Of a DNA stretch of 64,000 nt, positions 45,055-56,976 are shown one piece after another. A program made the translations under genes and the position numbers. The stretch lies in NCBI GenBank assembly GCA_949130495.1, contig OX422211.1, positions 396,797,049-396,861,048 of the forward strand, written 5' to 3'. Numbering within the stretch: position 1 is the first letter of the stretch; every line of letters starts with the position of its first letter. Below the pieces are notes generated by a model. It was not told the origin of the DNA and did not search any database. It saw only the letters and a program-made list of their open reading frames with translations. This DNA comes from Sambucus nigra (lineage: Eukaryota > Streptophyta > Magnoliopsida > Dipsacales > Adoxaceae).

Positions 45055-47765
45055 CAAACGAAGGTATCTACCCTCGGAGTCCACCTCGTACTTCTATCGG
45101 TAAGTCCGGAGGAGTCATTCACCTAACGGACTTAAACAAAACACACATGCATGGGGCGATCACTACGCAATGCAACCACATACCACCCATACCCATATTA
45201 AGTAGATGGAACAAGTCATCCTACTTCTCTCATCATGAAGCGGTGACCCATGACCGTATGATCTAAAATAATGACCTCCACTACGTTCTAGCACATCTCA
45301 GCTAACACGTGCTACCATCCTGATATCGAACGCAATCCAACCTGATAGATTCACCATGAATATGTGTATGTCCACATAATCACATAATATATATACATAT
45401 AATATACACACACACACACACACACACACGCACAAGTAGGACCCCACATCATTGGATCCTTATTTTGATTTGGTTTACAATATCTCAAAACCAAGTTAAA
45501 CACATATATACAGGTAGGATGTCGCCTACACTCCAACATACCCTAAATAAATTAAATCCTTAAACATTGGATTATTCTTACGTTCTTAGGATTATTAACT
45601 CTAATCCTTATTAAATTTAACTCTTAGTTTATTACGTCTCTAACTATGAGTACATCTATCCCTATATAAGCACACTTTTTTGTAACGTACAAATATCTTT
45701 TCTGATTTAATTACTAAATTAATTTCATGGCCTATATCTTCTCGAGACCTGAATTTATCTCCCAAACACTTTAACTCGTTACACTCTAAGCTTGATATAA
45801 ACATACGACCATAAGATACCACTCACTCGCGTGCTTAACCCTCCTAACCAAATCTTAACACTGAATGTAAGTACAATAGTACTAGGGTCATAGCTCTGAC
45901 GTATATACCTATCGTCAATATTAACCAAGTCTGATCCTAAATCCCGTATCTCCCAAAAGGCCTAATTTCGGGCCCGTAACAACCCGAATTTTTTAAATGG
46001 GGTTTTTAAACTAATTTTGGAAAATTCGAGAAAAATAAAATTTTAGATTTAATTATTTTCAATAATTTAATATATTGGTTTTTATATTCGAAATTTGGAA
46101 GCTAGCTTAAAAGACTCTTAATATGAGTATATACAAGTCTTGGGGCGTTTAGAAGAGTCCTTGAAACATAAAACTCTTTAGATTTTTTTTATAAAAATAT
46201 TCAAGCCTCCGATCGAGATGAAATTTTTAAGGCAGCTTCCTCTAGTCTTCAGCTACTATGCTCCAAAATTTTAGCCAATTCCAACGGTTTGAAATATTTT
46301 TTTAGTATTTGTATCTGACTATAACTCTTTTCTTAATCAAACTCTTAATCCTTTATATATCACAAAAAATTCGTTGCTTGGCTTTTCAAATCACTTTTTC
46401 ATCAACTTTTCAACCAGAAGACCTCTCCAAAATTATTCACTTTCATCTACAAACTTTATCCCCAAGCTTAATCAAGTGTTTTGACTCAATATTTGAAGGC
46501 TTATTTGATGTTTTCTCAAGTTTGGGCTAGAATAAGTTTTGATTATTTTCGTGAGAGGAACGTGATGGTGCGATCATATTTTGAGGCTGAAATTTATGTG
46601 ATGATTCATGTGATAATTTTGAGGTACGAGACTTACACAATATGCTCCTAAATTCTCTCGAGAGTATTCCGTTTGTTTTTTTGTGTCATTTGCACTCATG
46701 TTGAATTGTGATATTCATTAGAATCCTGAAAAATTGTTGAAATCTATAATTTGATTCATTAAGATATATTATATTGTTGATTTGAGCATAGTGTCATGAG
46801 ATTTTAATATGGCATGGAGAATGGGCACCCACCAATAGTCCAAAAACCGTTATATGGCTTTGAGATGCCTAGGGGAGGTGAGGTGAGGCCTGGTGACCCA
46901 TTGATATGTTGTTGAGAAATTAATATTGATATAATGCTTGAGTATTACATTGGATTCGTATACGCGGATTCGTATTGTTGCGCTTTATTCAACGTGCTAA
47001 TTATTTTTTTGAGCATCTATTCCTGTCATATTGTGTACTTCCCCGTATTTTCTTTTAGTGGCAGGCTAGCGTGGATTGGGATGCTATGGACTATTTTGGA
47101 GAATTATTTTAGAGATTGGATTGAAAGATTTATTTTTAATGTATAAATTGCTGGTGTAATTATAGTTGGAGAATTTTGTATTTTGAGAGAAACATTATTG
47201 TAATTATTGTGGAAGTGTAACAGTTTATGGATTTTTTATATTTAAATTGTGGAAAATAGATGCTCTATACTAATTTTTGAGGATTTAACTTAGTTTTTAT
47301 CATAGTAGCACACCACCTGTCTCTTTTCGGACGCGCGGGGTGTTACATGGTTCTTAAAAGAGTCCAGAATACTACCCAGAATAGTCCAAAATCTCTCCTA
47401 AGGGTATACCTACCCCCTGGAAAAAATTTAATGCGATAAAAACTCATTAATGGGCACCCGTGTCTCCCCAAAGTTCAGTCTGAATGATACTACCCACAAC
47501 TCACGGTAACATCTCACGACATCAATAAAATGACACACTTAATTATTATATGCATACAAATAATCCACAATCATATAACTAATATCACTAGTTAATTATT
47601 ACAAACCCGTGTTACGAAATTCACACTGCATGCAATATTCAATTATTATCTAAATTATAGCAAATTATTATTACAAAGCCACATAAGTAATAACTAGTCC
47701 CATTTATTAATTAATTCTAACTTAATAAATAATAAATATAGTCCATGAAAATAAGGGGTATTACA
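44866..47765 (-). repeat. Probable LTR interrupted by another LTR
   Basis: The right end is TGTAATACCCCTTATTTTCA on the minus strand and the left end is TGTAACTAACTACAC on the plus strand, which are inverted TGTAA termini. The second block (45975-47347) is nested inside, leaving about 1.5 kb. Contains (TA)n at 45021-45052 and (CA)n at about 45405-45430. The flanks AGGAA and CGGGA do not form a clean duplication. Confidence 0.45.
45975..47347. repeat. Probable solo LTR (1373 bp)
   Basis: Ends CGTAACAACCCGAATTTT and GCGGGGTGTTACA form inverted termini (GTAACA...TGTTAC) with CCCG/CGGG just inside, as in many plant chromovirus LTRs. No internal region or coding sequence. No target duplication is visible (GGGCC against TGGTT). 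Confidence 0.5.
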
Positions 47766-48671
47766 CGGGATAATCTCTTGCTCTCCCTAAAAATGATCAA
47801 AAGATTTGAAATGGCATGGGACTTCAAATGATGGTTTTTTTTAGCCTTTAAATATTTTACGTTTAGTGGCAAGTTCATTTAATTATGACAGATGACGTCA
47901 TGCTAGAAAAAAAATCAATTGCCGCTGTAGGTTTAGTGAAGAGACGCACGCATTACCCCTAGCGCACGTAATGATTACTCCAAGCGTCGGTAAAAGTCAC
48001 TTGAGACGTAGAAATCCATGGTCAAACACAAAAGTTCCAAGTGTATGTACTCAGCACGTGCTGAGATATATTTTAGACAATCAGATTCCCGAAGGCTGAC
48101 AACATTCTACTATTTAATACTCCATCCATTCATTTCACCTAAAAACTATTCAAAAGATCTAATACTCCAGAGAACCTACTACAAGTTCTACTCATGAATG
48201 AAGTCATGGGGGCTTTTGTTATACAATAAATATAGAACACCCTGTTAGCCTCTCAAAAGCTGACACGTGTACCCATTAAGGACAAATAATCTACTCGGCT
48301 ACAGACAATATGGTTAGCTCAGGTATATACGTGCTCGGCCCGAAAGTATAACTGACTATCTCATTATTATTGACATGGTGTTAGTTAACAACATTTATTA
48401 ACTCCGTTAATGCCAGCCTTGCTCCAATTATACCACGTGACGGAATACCAACAGTCATGCTTATCCCACCTGTGCACATGAAGAAGTTGTATAATATTCC
48501 ACCCATATCGTGCTGTAACAAACTTATCATTATCTGCCTCTTGGAATGTAAAAGGTGTAACTGTCTGACTTATAAAGGTACTCCACTTGTCTCACTACAC
48601 ACACACTCTCTCTATCTCTCTCTCTCTCTCTCTAATAACTACCTATAAATTGCACTTAATCCCACATAATA
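47766..48671. other. No supported gene
   Basis: Unrecognised mixed sequence. Contains a CT-rich microsatellite near 48606-48633. Confidence 0.4.
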
Positions 48672-49310
48672 TGTAATACCCTGCCCCAAAAATTTAATTA
48701 AACTATATATGGATTATAAATGAGGAGGGATAATGATAATTATATAAAAAATAGTTGTGGCTAAAACTGAAGAAAAATAAAAAAAGAAGAAAAAGGGAAG
48801 TTCAAATGACAAGGGGATGTCGTTCGAACGACATAAACAGGTCACGAGATACAAGACTTCTAATGACGTGTTACTGACTTACAGTAGCATGTCGTGTGAT
48901 CCAAGAAAGGAACGACATTGTAGAAGTCATTTGGACAACATAGGGAAGTCATTCGAACAACATTGGTCGACATTTTTAATCTCAGTTGCCCTTGTGCGCT
49001 GTTACAATTTGGAGCATTGGATCTTTAAGCTGTCGAGCTCAGATCAACCCAGAAGGGACAAAATGAGATTTTTAGCCTTAAGGAGGGTTTTATTAAGGGT
49101 TTTTTGGATTATTTGGGTTTATTTTGTTGTTAGGAGAAATGGAAGAAGGAGAGAGAGTGAGAAAGTGGAGTGGGTGGTCTTCCACCACCAAACCATCATC
49201 CCTCCACCATCCCACCACCATTTAAGTAATATTCCACCATATTCAAGCCATAATACCCATTTCCACCATTGTTGAGGTGAAGCTATGAATTTTGGAGTTG
49301 TTGTTGGGAG
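48672..49310 (+). repeat. Possible LTR fragment
   Basis: Starts TGTAATACCCTGCCCCAAAA, a plant LTR-like start, and runs without coding signals until the GACACGA-rich block. The other end is missing. Confidence 0.3.
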
Positions 49311-49329
49311 TTTTTGGCAGGGGAGATAA

Positions 49330-49560
49330 ATTTTAACATGACACGACAACACGACACGAAATGACACGAAATTGGATCGAAAACATTACTTGTCATGTTT
49401 TGTGTCGTGTTCGTATTTTTTAACACGAAGTCGTGTCGTGTCGTGTTCGTGTCAAAAAAATTGACAACAAATTGACCCAACTGACGTGACCCATTTAACA
49501 CGATTTGAACCCAATTGACACGATCCATTTAACACGATTTGAACCCAATTAAACCTATTT
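49330..49560. repeat. GACACGA-rich block with 34-bp tandem repeat
   Basis: Many ACACGA and GTGTCGTG motifs occur on both strands between 49337 and 49460. Two 34-bp units (49483-49516 and 49517-49550) then differ only near their start. This resembles the ends of some plant DNA transposons, but no terminal inverted repeat is established. Confidence 0.6.
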
Positions 49561-49661
49561 AAAATTAAATTCATCCTAGACCTACACTTGTAGAAAGATT
49601 CACTCACAGCCGATCACACACATTTCAACTTCTCACCCTAACGTCTCCCTCTCTCTCTAAC

Positions 49662-52146
49662 TGTAAGGCCCTAAAACATGATTAGGAAGGTTAATTACAT
49701 GATTAATTATAACTTAGGAGTTATAAGTTATAGATTGGTTATGTGTGTTAAACATGTTAATTATCATGTTTAGGGGATGCACGCTCATGTGATATATGTG
49801 TTGTTTACATTAGGTGTTAATTGAGCTTATGATCGGGAATACCATGTTTAGAACATATGATTAGTTATGTGATTAATGCATCATAAATTATGTTTTTAAT
49901 GCATTATTATGTTTATAAAAGTAAATAAGGTTGTTGATACGAAGTTGGCAATGTTTGGTTGCCAAATGTGAAAGTTTTGAGATTTTCGGTAAATTGCTAC
50001 TTTCCTGTTCGATGCCCAAATTAGGCGTATTAGTTTATGATTTTGGGAAAACATAAATTATGAAAGTTGTATATATATGAATTAATATTATAACACAACA
50101 AACGGTGGGTTAAACGGAGACTCGTACAAAAAGTTATACCGAAAGTACGAAACAAGGGCAAATATGTCCATCCCTTAAGTGACAATTGTCTTATTAGCAC
50201 ACCATGTGCTATTTTTTGATTGGTTAAAGGGTGGGTGATGGTTTGGCCGACTTAAGCTGTATAAAACAACTCCTTTGTTCAGCAAATGCAGCCATGAACA
50301 AGAGTTTTGCCTAAAGAGAGAGAAAGAGAAGAAAGTTAAGGAATAAATCTTTGGAAATTTTCCATAAATCAAGGAATCCTCGTAAGGTAATTACATCTTA
50401 ATTAAAGTTGGTCACATGGATGAGTTCTATACTTATCATGTTTTTATTTTTGATTTGGATATATATTTTAATGATACCCATATTGCTGAATTGTGTTGGA
50501 ACAAGGATGGTTTAAGAACATAAGTTAGAACTGGAGCTAGGATCGTAAATGCATACTTTAAAGTCCTAAATTTATATCATCCTTTTGTAAAGCATTTTGA
50601 TTTAGAAAATTCATGATTATGATGTATATTTCTGCTAAAACATGTTTATTATATGTTTCCATGAATTATACTCAAGGTCTAGGTTATATATGCTTAAAAA
50701 TGTTAAGTTATGCCTTAATGTTGTATTTTGACCTAGTTATGCTAAAAATGGTATAAATCATGGAATACTTATTGGAATTGCGTGATTCAAGTTGGAGAGT
50801 AAAATAAACTCATACGTGTATAACATATCCGAAAATTGTGTAAAAATACAAAGGAATGAACCATTGGTGATAGTTTGAAATCTTGGTTTAAAATCTGCCC
50901 TAAAGGAGCAAAAACGCATACCAGGTGTTTGACGTTTTGCTCGACATAGAAAAGGAGCCCTAAAAATTATGAAACATTAAATTTGTATTATTCAATGTGT
51001 TTAATGATATTGTTTGGAATATCATGGAAAGTTATGTTGTACAAAAATTATGAGAATTCCATGAAGTTGAAGTTGTGTTGTTGTTTTTCTTGAGAAATGA
51101 TTTGGAAAAGGCTGTAATAAAATGGGCATAACTTTGTCTAGCAAATTCGTAATTAAATTCTGTAAATTGTGTTAGAACCCTAATTAATTGGGTGTTATAT
51201 AAATGTGAAGTGTCATATTTAATTCCTCCTTAGTTATTTCTGATTGACCAAATGATGGGATGTATTACTGGGTTTGATGTTAATCGGTGTATTCAAATAC
51301 TAACAACATTGACTTGTTAGGTGGGGAAGCAGCTAATACTACCATACAAAGGAAGTAGTTGGTTTTAATCTTAGCACTAAATCCAAGGTGAGTGACATTC
51401 CTTATGAAATATAAATGCTTATAATTTCATATGGAAATGTGTAGTTAAACACATGTGTGAAAATGTTTATGGGAGTAATGTTGTATTTATGAAACATATG
51501 CATATGATTAAAAATGTTAAGCGATGTTATATGATGATATGGACTAGTGAGTCCTTTATCTAATGTTAAGGACTGTGGTGGGTCCTACGGGATGTGGTGG
51601 TCCTGTTAATCCAACTTAAAGGTTTGTGTACTCGGGCCTAATAAAGGGATGTGGTGGTCCCTAATTACTGTGGTGGGTTAATTGGACTGTGGCGGGTCCA
51701 GGCTTGCGAGAGTTTCACAATTCTTGTTGGGTTATAGCATTAGAACAAAATAAAAATGGTTATTCAAATTGGTTATATGTGTGTTATGTGGTCATTCACT
51801 AAGCCTTTATAGCTTACACTCCTGTAATGTTTTGTTTCAGGTATGCTTATAAATTGGAGTTCACTGCCAAGTTAGGACCTTAAAACGGGGGAGTGACGGA
51901 TATTTAGTATGGTTTAAATATCAAGATTCCTTTTGTGTAATTATTAAACTAAGGATCTTGGTTATGTAAAGTTATGTAGTACTTATAAGTTATAAGTAAA
52001 GGCAGTTATGTTTTCATCTACACATACTTTTGGAAAAAAAAAAATCTTATGCTATTTTCCTCAGAGATTCAAATTAAAGCATTGTTTAAGACAATCTATC
52101 TCTAAATTAAAGGATGAGTTGAACAAAATTAATTCGGGGTGCGACA
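49662..52146 (+). repeat. LTR 1 of the tandem chromovirus (2485 bp)
   Basis: TGTAAGGCCCTAAAACATG to GGGGTGCGACA. TATAAAA at 50260-50266. About 15 to 20 differences from LTR 2 by eye, plus two fewer A in an A-run near 52030, so the unit is young. Contains five GTGGTGG-type motifs at 51573-51700. Confidence 0.95.
50260..50266 (+). promoter_or_regulatory. TATA box of LTR 1
   Basis: TATAAAA, conserved at 57575-57581 in LTR 2. Likely start of the element transcript about 30 bases downstream. Confidence 0.6.
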
Positions 52147-52149
52147 ACT

Positions 52150-52161
52150 TGGTATCAGAGC
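52150..52161 (+). promoter_or_regulatory. Primer-binding site, TGGTATCAGAGC (unit 1)
   Basis: Three bases after the LTR end. Complementary to the 3' end of plant initiator methionine tRNA, the usual primer of chromoviruses. Confidence 0.9.
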
Positions 52162-52309
52162 ATGGTCATTAGGTTCTGGATAGGGTGTGGGGTCTAGATT
52201 GGCAGTGGACACTAGAAAGTGAGTTTGTTATGCACCTGGATTTTGACTAACAATGTTAATGTTAAATTGCTGCTATTGTATTTTGTTTAAATGAATTATA
52301 TCGCAGTGA

Positions 52310-53047
52310 ATGATGGATCCACACGAGCCGCATGATAGAGCAGAGGGTGAGGCATCCTATGTACCTAATAGTCGGCAGGGACATAGACCTATTGAAGTGG
52401 ATGAACCAGAGGTGCTACAACAACCTATTGATGATGTGGGAAGAATATTACTTGCTGTGGCACAACTTATGGAACAAGCAAGAGGTGGAGAACATGTTGG
52501 GGATAGGGACAAATTGCATGAGAGGTTCATGAAGTTAAATCCGCCAGCATTTACTGGGACTACTGATCCGTTAATGGCAGAGGGGTGGATTAGAAAGATG
52601 GAAACAATATTCAAGGTGATGGAAGTACGAGATGAACAAAAGGTTTTGTTAGCAACCTTTAGATTGGAGAATGATGCAAAGTTATGGTGGGATGCTACAG
52701 AGAGGTTACTTACTATGATTGGGGTAGTAGTGCCAGCAAATCCTCCACCAATTACATGGGAAAGGTTTGTGAAAGTGTTCTTTGAAAAATATTTCCCAAG
52801 GCTTTATAGGAAGGAGAAAGAGGAAGAATTTATCACGTTGAAACAGGGTAATCGAACAGTGGCAGAGTATGAAGCTTTATTTATATCCTTATCTAGATTT
52901 GCACCTGACTTGGTGAGGACGGAAGAAAGTAAATGTGATCGGTTTCAAACCGGGCTGAGTGTAGAGATAAAAAGTATGGTTGCTAATATGAAGATCGTAG
53001 ATTATGTGACTTGGTTGATAGGGCCATGGTGTCAGAAAAGTCAATGA
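52310..53047 (+). pseudogene. gag: gag, unit 1 (245 aa before frame break)
   Basis: Starts MMDPHEPHDRAEGEAS. The retrotransposon gag domain is clear: NPPAFTGTTDPLMAEGWIRK (about residues 77-96), LENDAKLWWDATER, FEKYFPRLYRKEKEEEF and GNRTVAEYEALF. It ends at a stop (53045-53047) because the frame shifts by one base at about 53009-53011. The continuation ([15 protein letters not shown]) lies in the -1 frame from 53011. Gag builds the particle and binds RNA. The same break is present in unit 2, so it predates the tandem arrangement or belongs to the family. Confidence 0.85.
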
Positions 53048-56000
53048 AAGAAATGCAAGCTGAACACTCGAAGAAAGCTAGACATGATGTTATAAGATCA
53101 TATGGATGGGAGACGGGAACCTCAACTCAGAGTGTAGCACGAGGAGTACCTAAGGGACAAGAATTTAAAAATAATAGAAGTGCACGTGGAAGATTTCAAG
53201 CTCGAGGTGGAAGGACTGGGATGAATCGGTCAGAAAATGCATCTGTGTTGGTGCCGAGGGCTATATTTTGTTATAGATGTGGTGGTCAAGGGCACATGTC
53301 TCGAGAGTGTACAATAGCTGAGACGACACCTTTGTGTTTCCATTGTCATCAACCGGGGCACTTACGAAAGAATTGTCCAGCGATGGGAGCTACAACATCA
53401 GTTGGGAGTGTGGCAGTAGGAGGTAGGAGTTCTACACAGAATGTACACAGGGGAGGTAGAGGAGGCGTGTCTCAAAACCAAGGCCAAGGCAGAGTGTTTG
53501 CACTAACGCAACAAGATGCACAAGCTATGCCTAACGTAGTGACAGGTACACTTCCTATTGGTGATAAAGATGCTTATGTGTTGATAGATCCTGGTTCTAC
53601 ACATTCTTTTGTGTCTTTGCTTTATCTGTTGCATCTTAATAAACCATTATCATCATTAGATTCTGGTTTAGCTATTGTTACTCCAGTGGGGGGGTTGGTT
53701 TTTATTGAGAGGGTATATAGGGAGTGTGTGGTACGAGTGGGTGAAAAAGAATTACTAGTTGACTTATTACCTCTCGATATGCGTGACTTTGATGTGATAC
53801 TGGGTATGGATTGGTTAGCTTCATATCATGTATGTTTGGATTGCTTTAAAAAGGAGGTAGTGTTTCAGTTACCGGGTGAACCTGAATTTAAATTTATTGG
53901 GGAACGAAATGTCACTCCAACTTGTTTGATTTCTGCTACAAAATGTTATGAACTGCTAAGGAAAGGATGTGAGGGTTATCTTGCCCATGTGGTGGACATA
54001 CGACAAAAGGCTGGAAAATTATCAGATTTACCAGTAGTTAATGAGTTTGCAGATGTCTTCCCAGAAGAACTCCCAGGGTTAGCACCAGACCGTGAGGTGG
54101 AATTTTCGATTGAGTTGGTACCAGGAACTGCACCAATATCTATTGCACCATATCGTATGGCCCCTGCAGAATTAAAAGAGCTAAAGATACAGTTGCAAGA
54201 TTTGTTAGATCGTGGTTTTATAAGGCCTAGTGTATCACCGTGGGGAGCCCCAGTATTGTTTGTGAAGAAGAAAGATGGAACCATGAGGCTGTGCATCGAT
54301 TATCGTCAATTGAATAAGGTGACTATCCGTAACAGATACCCACTACCCCGCATTGATGACTTGTTCGATCAGTTGCAAGGAGGCAAAGTGTTTTCTAAGA
54401 TTGATCTCAGATCCGGATATCATCAATTGAAAGTAAGAGCTTTTGACATTTCTAAAACTGCTTTTCGTTCCAGGTATGGACATTATGAATTTCTTGTCAT
54501 GCCATTTGGGTTAACAAATGCACCGGCCGTATTCATGGATTTGATGAACCGTATATTTCACCCATATGTGGATTCTTTTGTTATTGTCTTCATCGATGAT
54601 ATTTTGATATATTCTCGTGGTAGGGATGAGCATGAATGCCACCTGCGTATTATTTTACAGACCTTGCGAGAGAAGCAGTTGTATGCTAAATTTTCTAAAT
54701 GTGAATTTTGGCTAGATAAGGTAGTATTTTTGGGGCATGTTATTTCTGTTGATGGTATTTGTGTAGATCCCAAAAAGGTTGAAGCAGTAATGAATTGGGA
54801 AAGACCAACTAGTGTGACAGAGGTGCGTAGCTTTTTGGGATTGGCGGGCTATTACAGGAGGTTTATACCGGGGTTTTCTTCTATTGCATTGCCATTAACT
54901 AAGCTTACCAGAAAGGAGAACAAGTTTGTGTGGAGTGGCGATTGTGATAAAAGCTTTGAAAGTTTAAAGGGTAAGTTGACATCAGCTCCAGTATTGACTA
55001 TCCCAACGGGTACAGAAGGTTTAGTTATTTATAGTGATGCCTCGTATCAAAGACTCGGTTGTGTGTTAATGCAGCATGGAAAGGTAATTGCTTTTGCTTC
55101 TCGACAGTTAAAGATACATGAACGCAACAACCCTACACACGATCTTGAGTTGGCTGCAGTAGTTTTTGCATTAAAAATCTGGAGACACTACTTATATGGT
55201 GTTAGTTGTGAAATTTTTACTGACCATCAAAGCTTAAAATACTTGTTTACACAAAAAGACTTGAACTTGAGGCAAAGAAGGTGGATGGAACTTATAAAAG
55301 ATTATGATTGCACGATACATCACCATCCGGGTAAAGCTAATGTTGTTGCTGATGCTTTGAGTAGAAAATCTCTAGGCATAGTATCTTGTATTTATTGTAT
55401 TCGAGTTGACCCGCTGAGAGAGTTAGCTTTAATGGGGGTGGAATTAACTTTGAATGAGTCTTATGGAATAGTGGCACATTTAAATGTTAGATCCACGTTG
55501 ATAGACTGGATAAAACAAGCACAGGCAGGAGATGCATAACTGGAGAAAGTTAGAGATAATATCAAAAAGGGTAAAGCAAATGAATTTTCTATTCGGGATG
55601 ATGACATTGTTATGTACGGAGACCGTTTGTGTGTACCTAATGTGCCTAATTTAAGAAGAACAATTTTAGAGGAAGCACATTGTTCTTTATATGCTATGCA
55701 TCCAGGGAGCACGAAACTGTATAGAGATTTGAAACAATGTTATTGGTGGCCGGGGATGAAACACGACATTGCAGAATTTGTTGCTAGATGTCTAGTTTGC
55801 CAACAGGTGAAGGTGGAGCATCAGAAGCCAAGCGGTTTACTACAGCCCTTACCTATTCCTGAGTGGAAATGGGAGCATGTTACTACAGATTTTGTTATAG
55901 GTTTACCAAAATCATCACGAGGGTTTGATTCTATTTGGGTTGTCGTTGATAGGTTGACTAAGTCTGCACATTTTCTTCCTGTTAAAACTACTTACTCCAT

Positions 56001-56940
56001 GGATAGATATGCCAAATTATATGTGGATGAGATTATCAGATTGCATGGTGCACCTGTTTCTAATATTTCTGATTGAGATCCTAAGTTTACTTCCCACTTT
56101 TGGCCTAGTTTACAAGAAGCTTTGGGGACTAAATTGAAATTTAGTACAGCTTTTCATCCTCAAACTGATGGGCAGTCAGAAAGAACAATCCAAACACTTA
56201 AAGACATGTTACGAATCTGTGTGTTGGAGTTCAAGGGGAGTTGGGATGAACACTTGCCACTAATAGAGTTTGCTTATAATAATAGCTATCATTCGAGTAT
56301 TGAGATGGCTCCTTATGAAGCTTTGTATGGGAGAAAATGCAGAACTCCAGTGTGTTGGACTGAAGTAGGAGAACGAAAACTACTTGGGCCAGAAATCGTA
56401 CAGCAGACTACTGAAAATATAAATCTTATCCATAATCACTTGAAGGTGGCGCAAAGAAGACAGAAAAGTTATGCAGACAACCGAAGGAAAGAATTGAAAT
56501 TTGAGGAAGGTGATCGAGTATTCCTACGTGTTTCTCCTTGGAGAGGGGTTATGAGATTCGGGAAGAAGGGAAAGTTAAGTCCCAGGTACATTGGCCCTTA
56601 TGAGATAGTGAAACGGGTTGGAGCTGTAGCTTATAAATTGGCATTACCACCAGAATTGTCCCGGATACACGATGTTTTTCATATATCCATGTTACGTAAG
56701 TATGTGTATGATCCTTCACATGTGTTTACTTCACAACCGATAGAGCTTCAAGATGACCTAACCTACGTGGAGGAACCAATTGCTATTGTAGATCGAAAGG
56801 AGCAAGTGTTACGTAGTAAAACCATTTCACTAGTTAAGGTGATGTGGAGAAGTCAGAATGTGGAGTATGCCACCTGGGAAGGGGAGGATAACATGAAGAA
56901 CCAATATCCTCATTTGTTTGGTAAGTTTCTTATGCGTTAA
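53011..56940 (+). pseudogene. pol: gag C-terminus and pol, unit 1 (two stops in integrase)
   Basis: The frame from 53011 has two zinc knuckles ([14 protein letters not shown] and [14 protein letters not shown], 53270-53380), a protease with [10 protein letters not shown] (about 53580-53612), and RT with [11 protein letters not shown] and FIDDILIY. The RNase H has [21 protein letters not shown] and NVVADALSR. Integrase has [16 protein letters not shown] and CLVCQQ (H2C2), TTDFVIGLP, then DPKFTSHFW and GQSERT (DDE). The C-terminus, [17 protein letters not shown] to YPHLF, is chromodomain-like. It ends at 56938-56940. Stops at 55537-55539 (between RNase H and integrase) and 56074-56076 (just before the second catalytic Asp region) inactivate integrase. 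Unit 2 has sense codons at both. Confidence 0.9.
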
Positions 56941-56962
56941 ATTTCGAGGACGAAATTTTTAT

Positions 56963-56976
56963 AAGAGGGGTAGAAT
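56963..56976 (+). promoter_or_regulatory. Polypurine tract before LTR 2
   Basis: AAGAGGGGTAGAAT directly before TGTAAGG. Primes plus-strand DNA. The CGAGGACGAAATTTTTATAA just upstream is a typical chromovirus 3' end. Confidence 0.8.

Noticed and set aside
47766..47860. Possible continuation of the truncated Tat-like RT (LPKNDQ) beyond the LTR block
   Set aside because: Only about six residues agree and the following catalytic region does not match.
50387..51840. Possible intron inside LTR 1 (GTAATT to TTTCAG)
   Set aside because: Splice-like motifs are common in AT-rich DNA and nothing else supports it.
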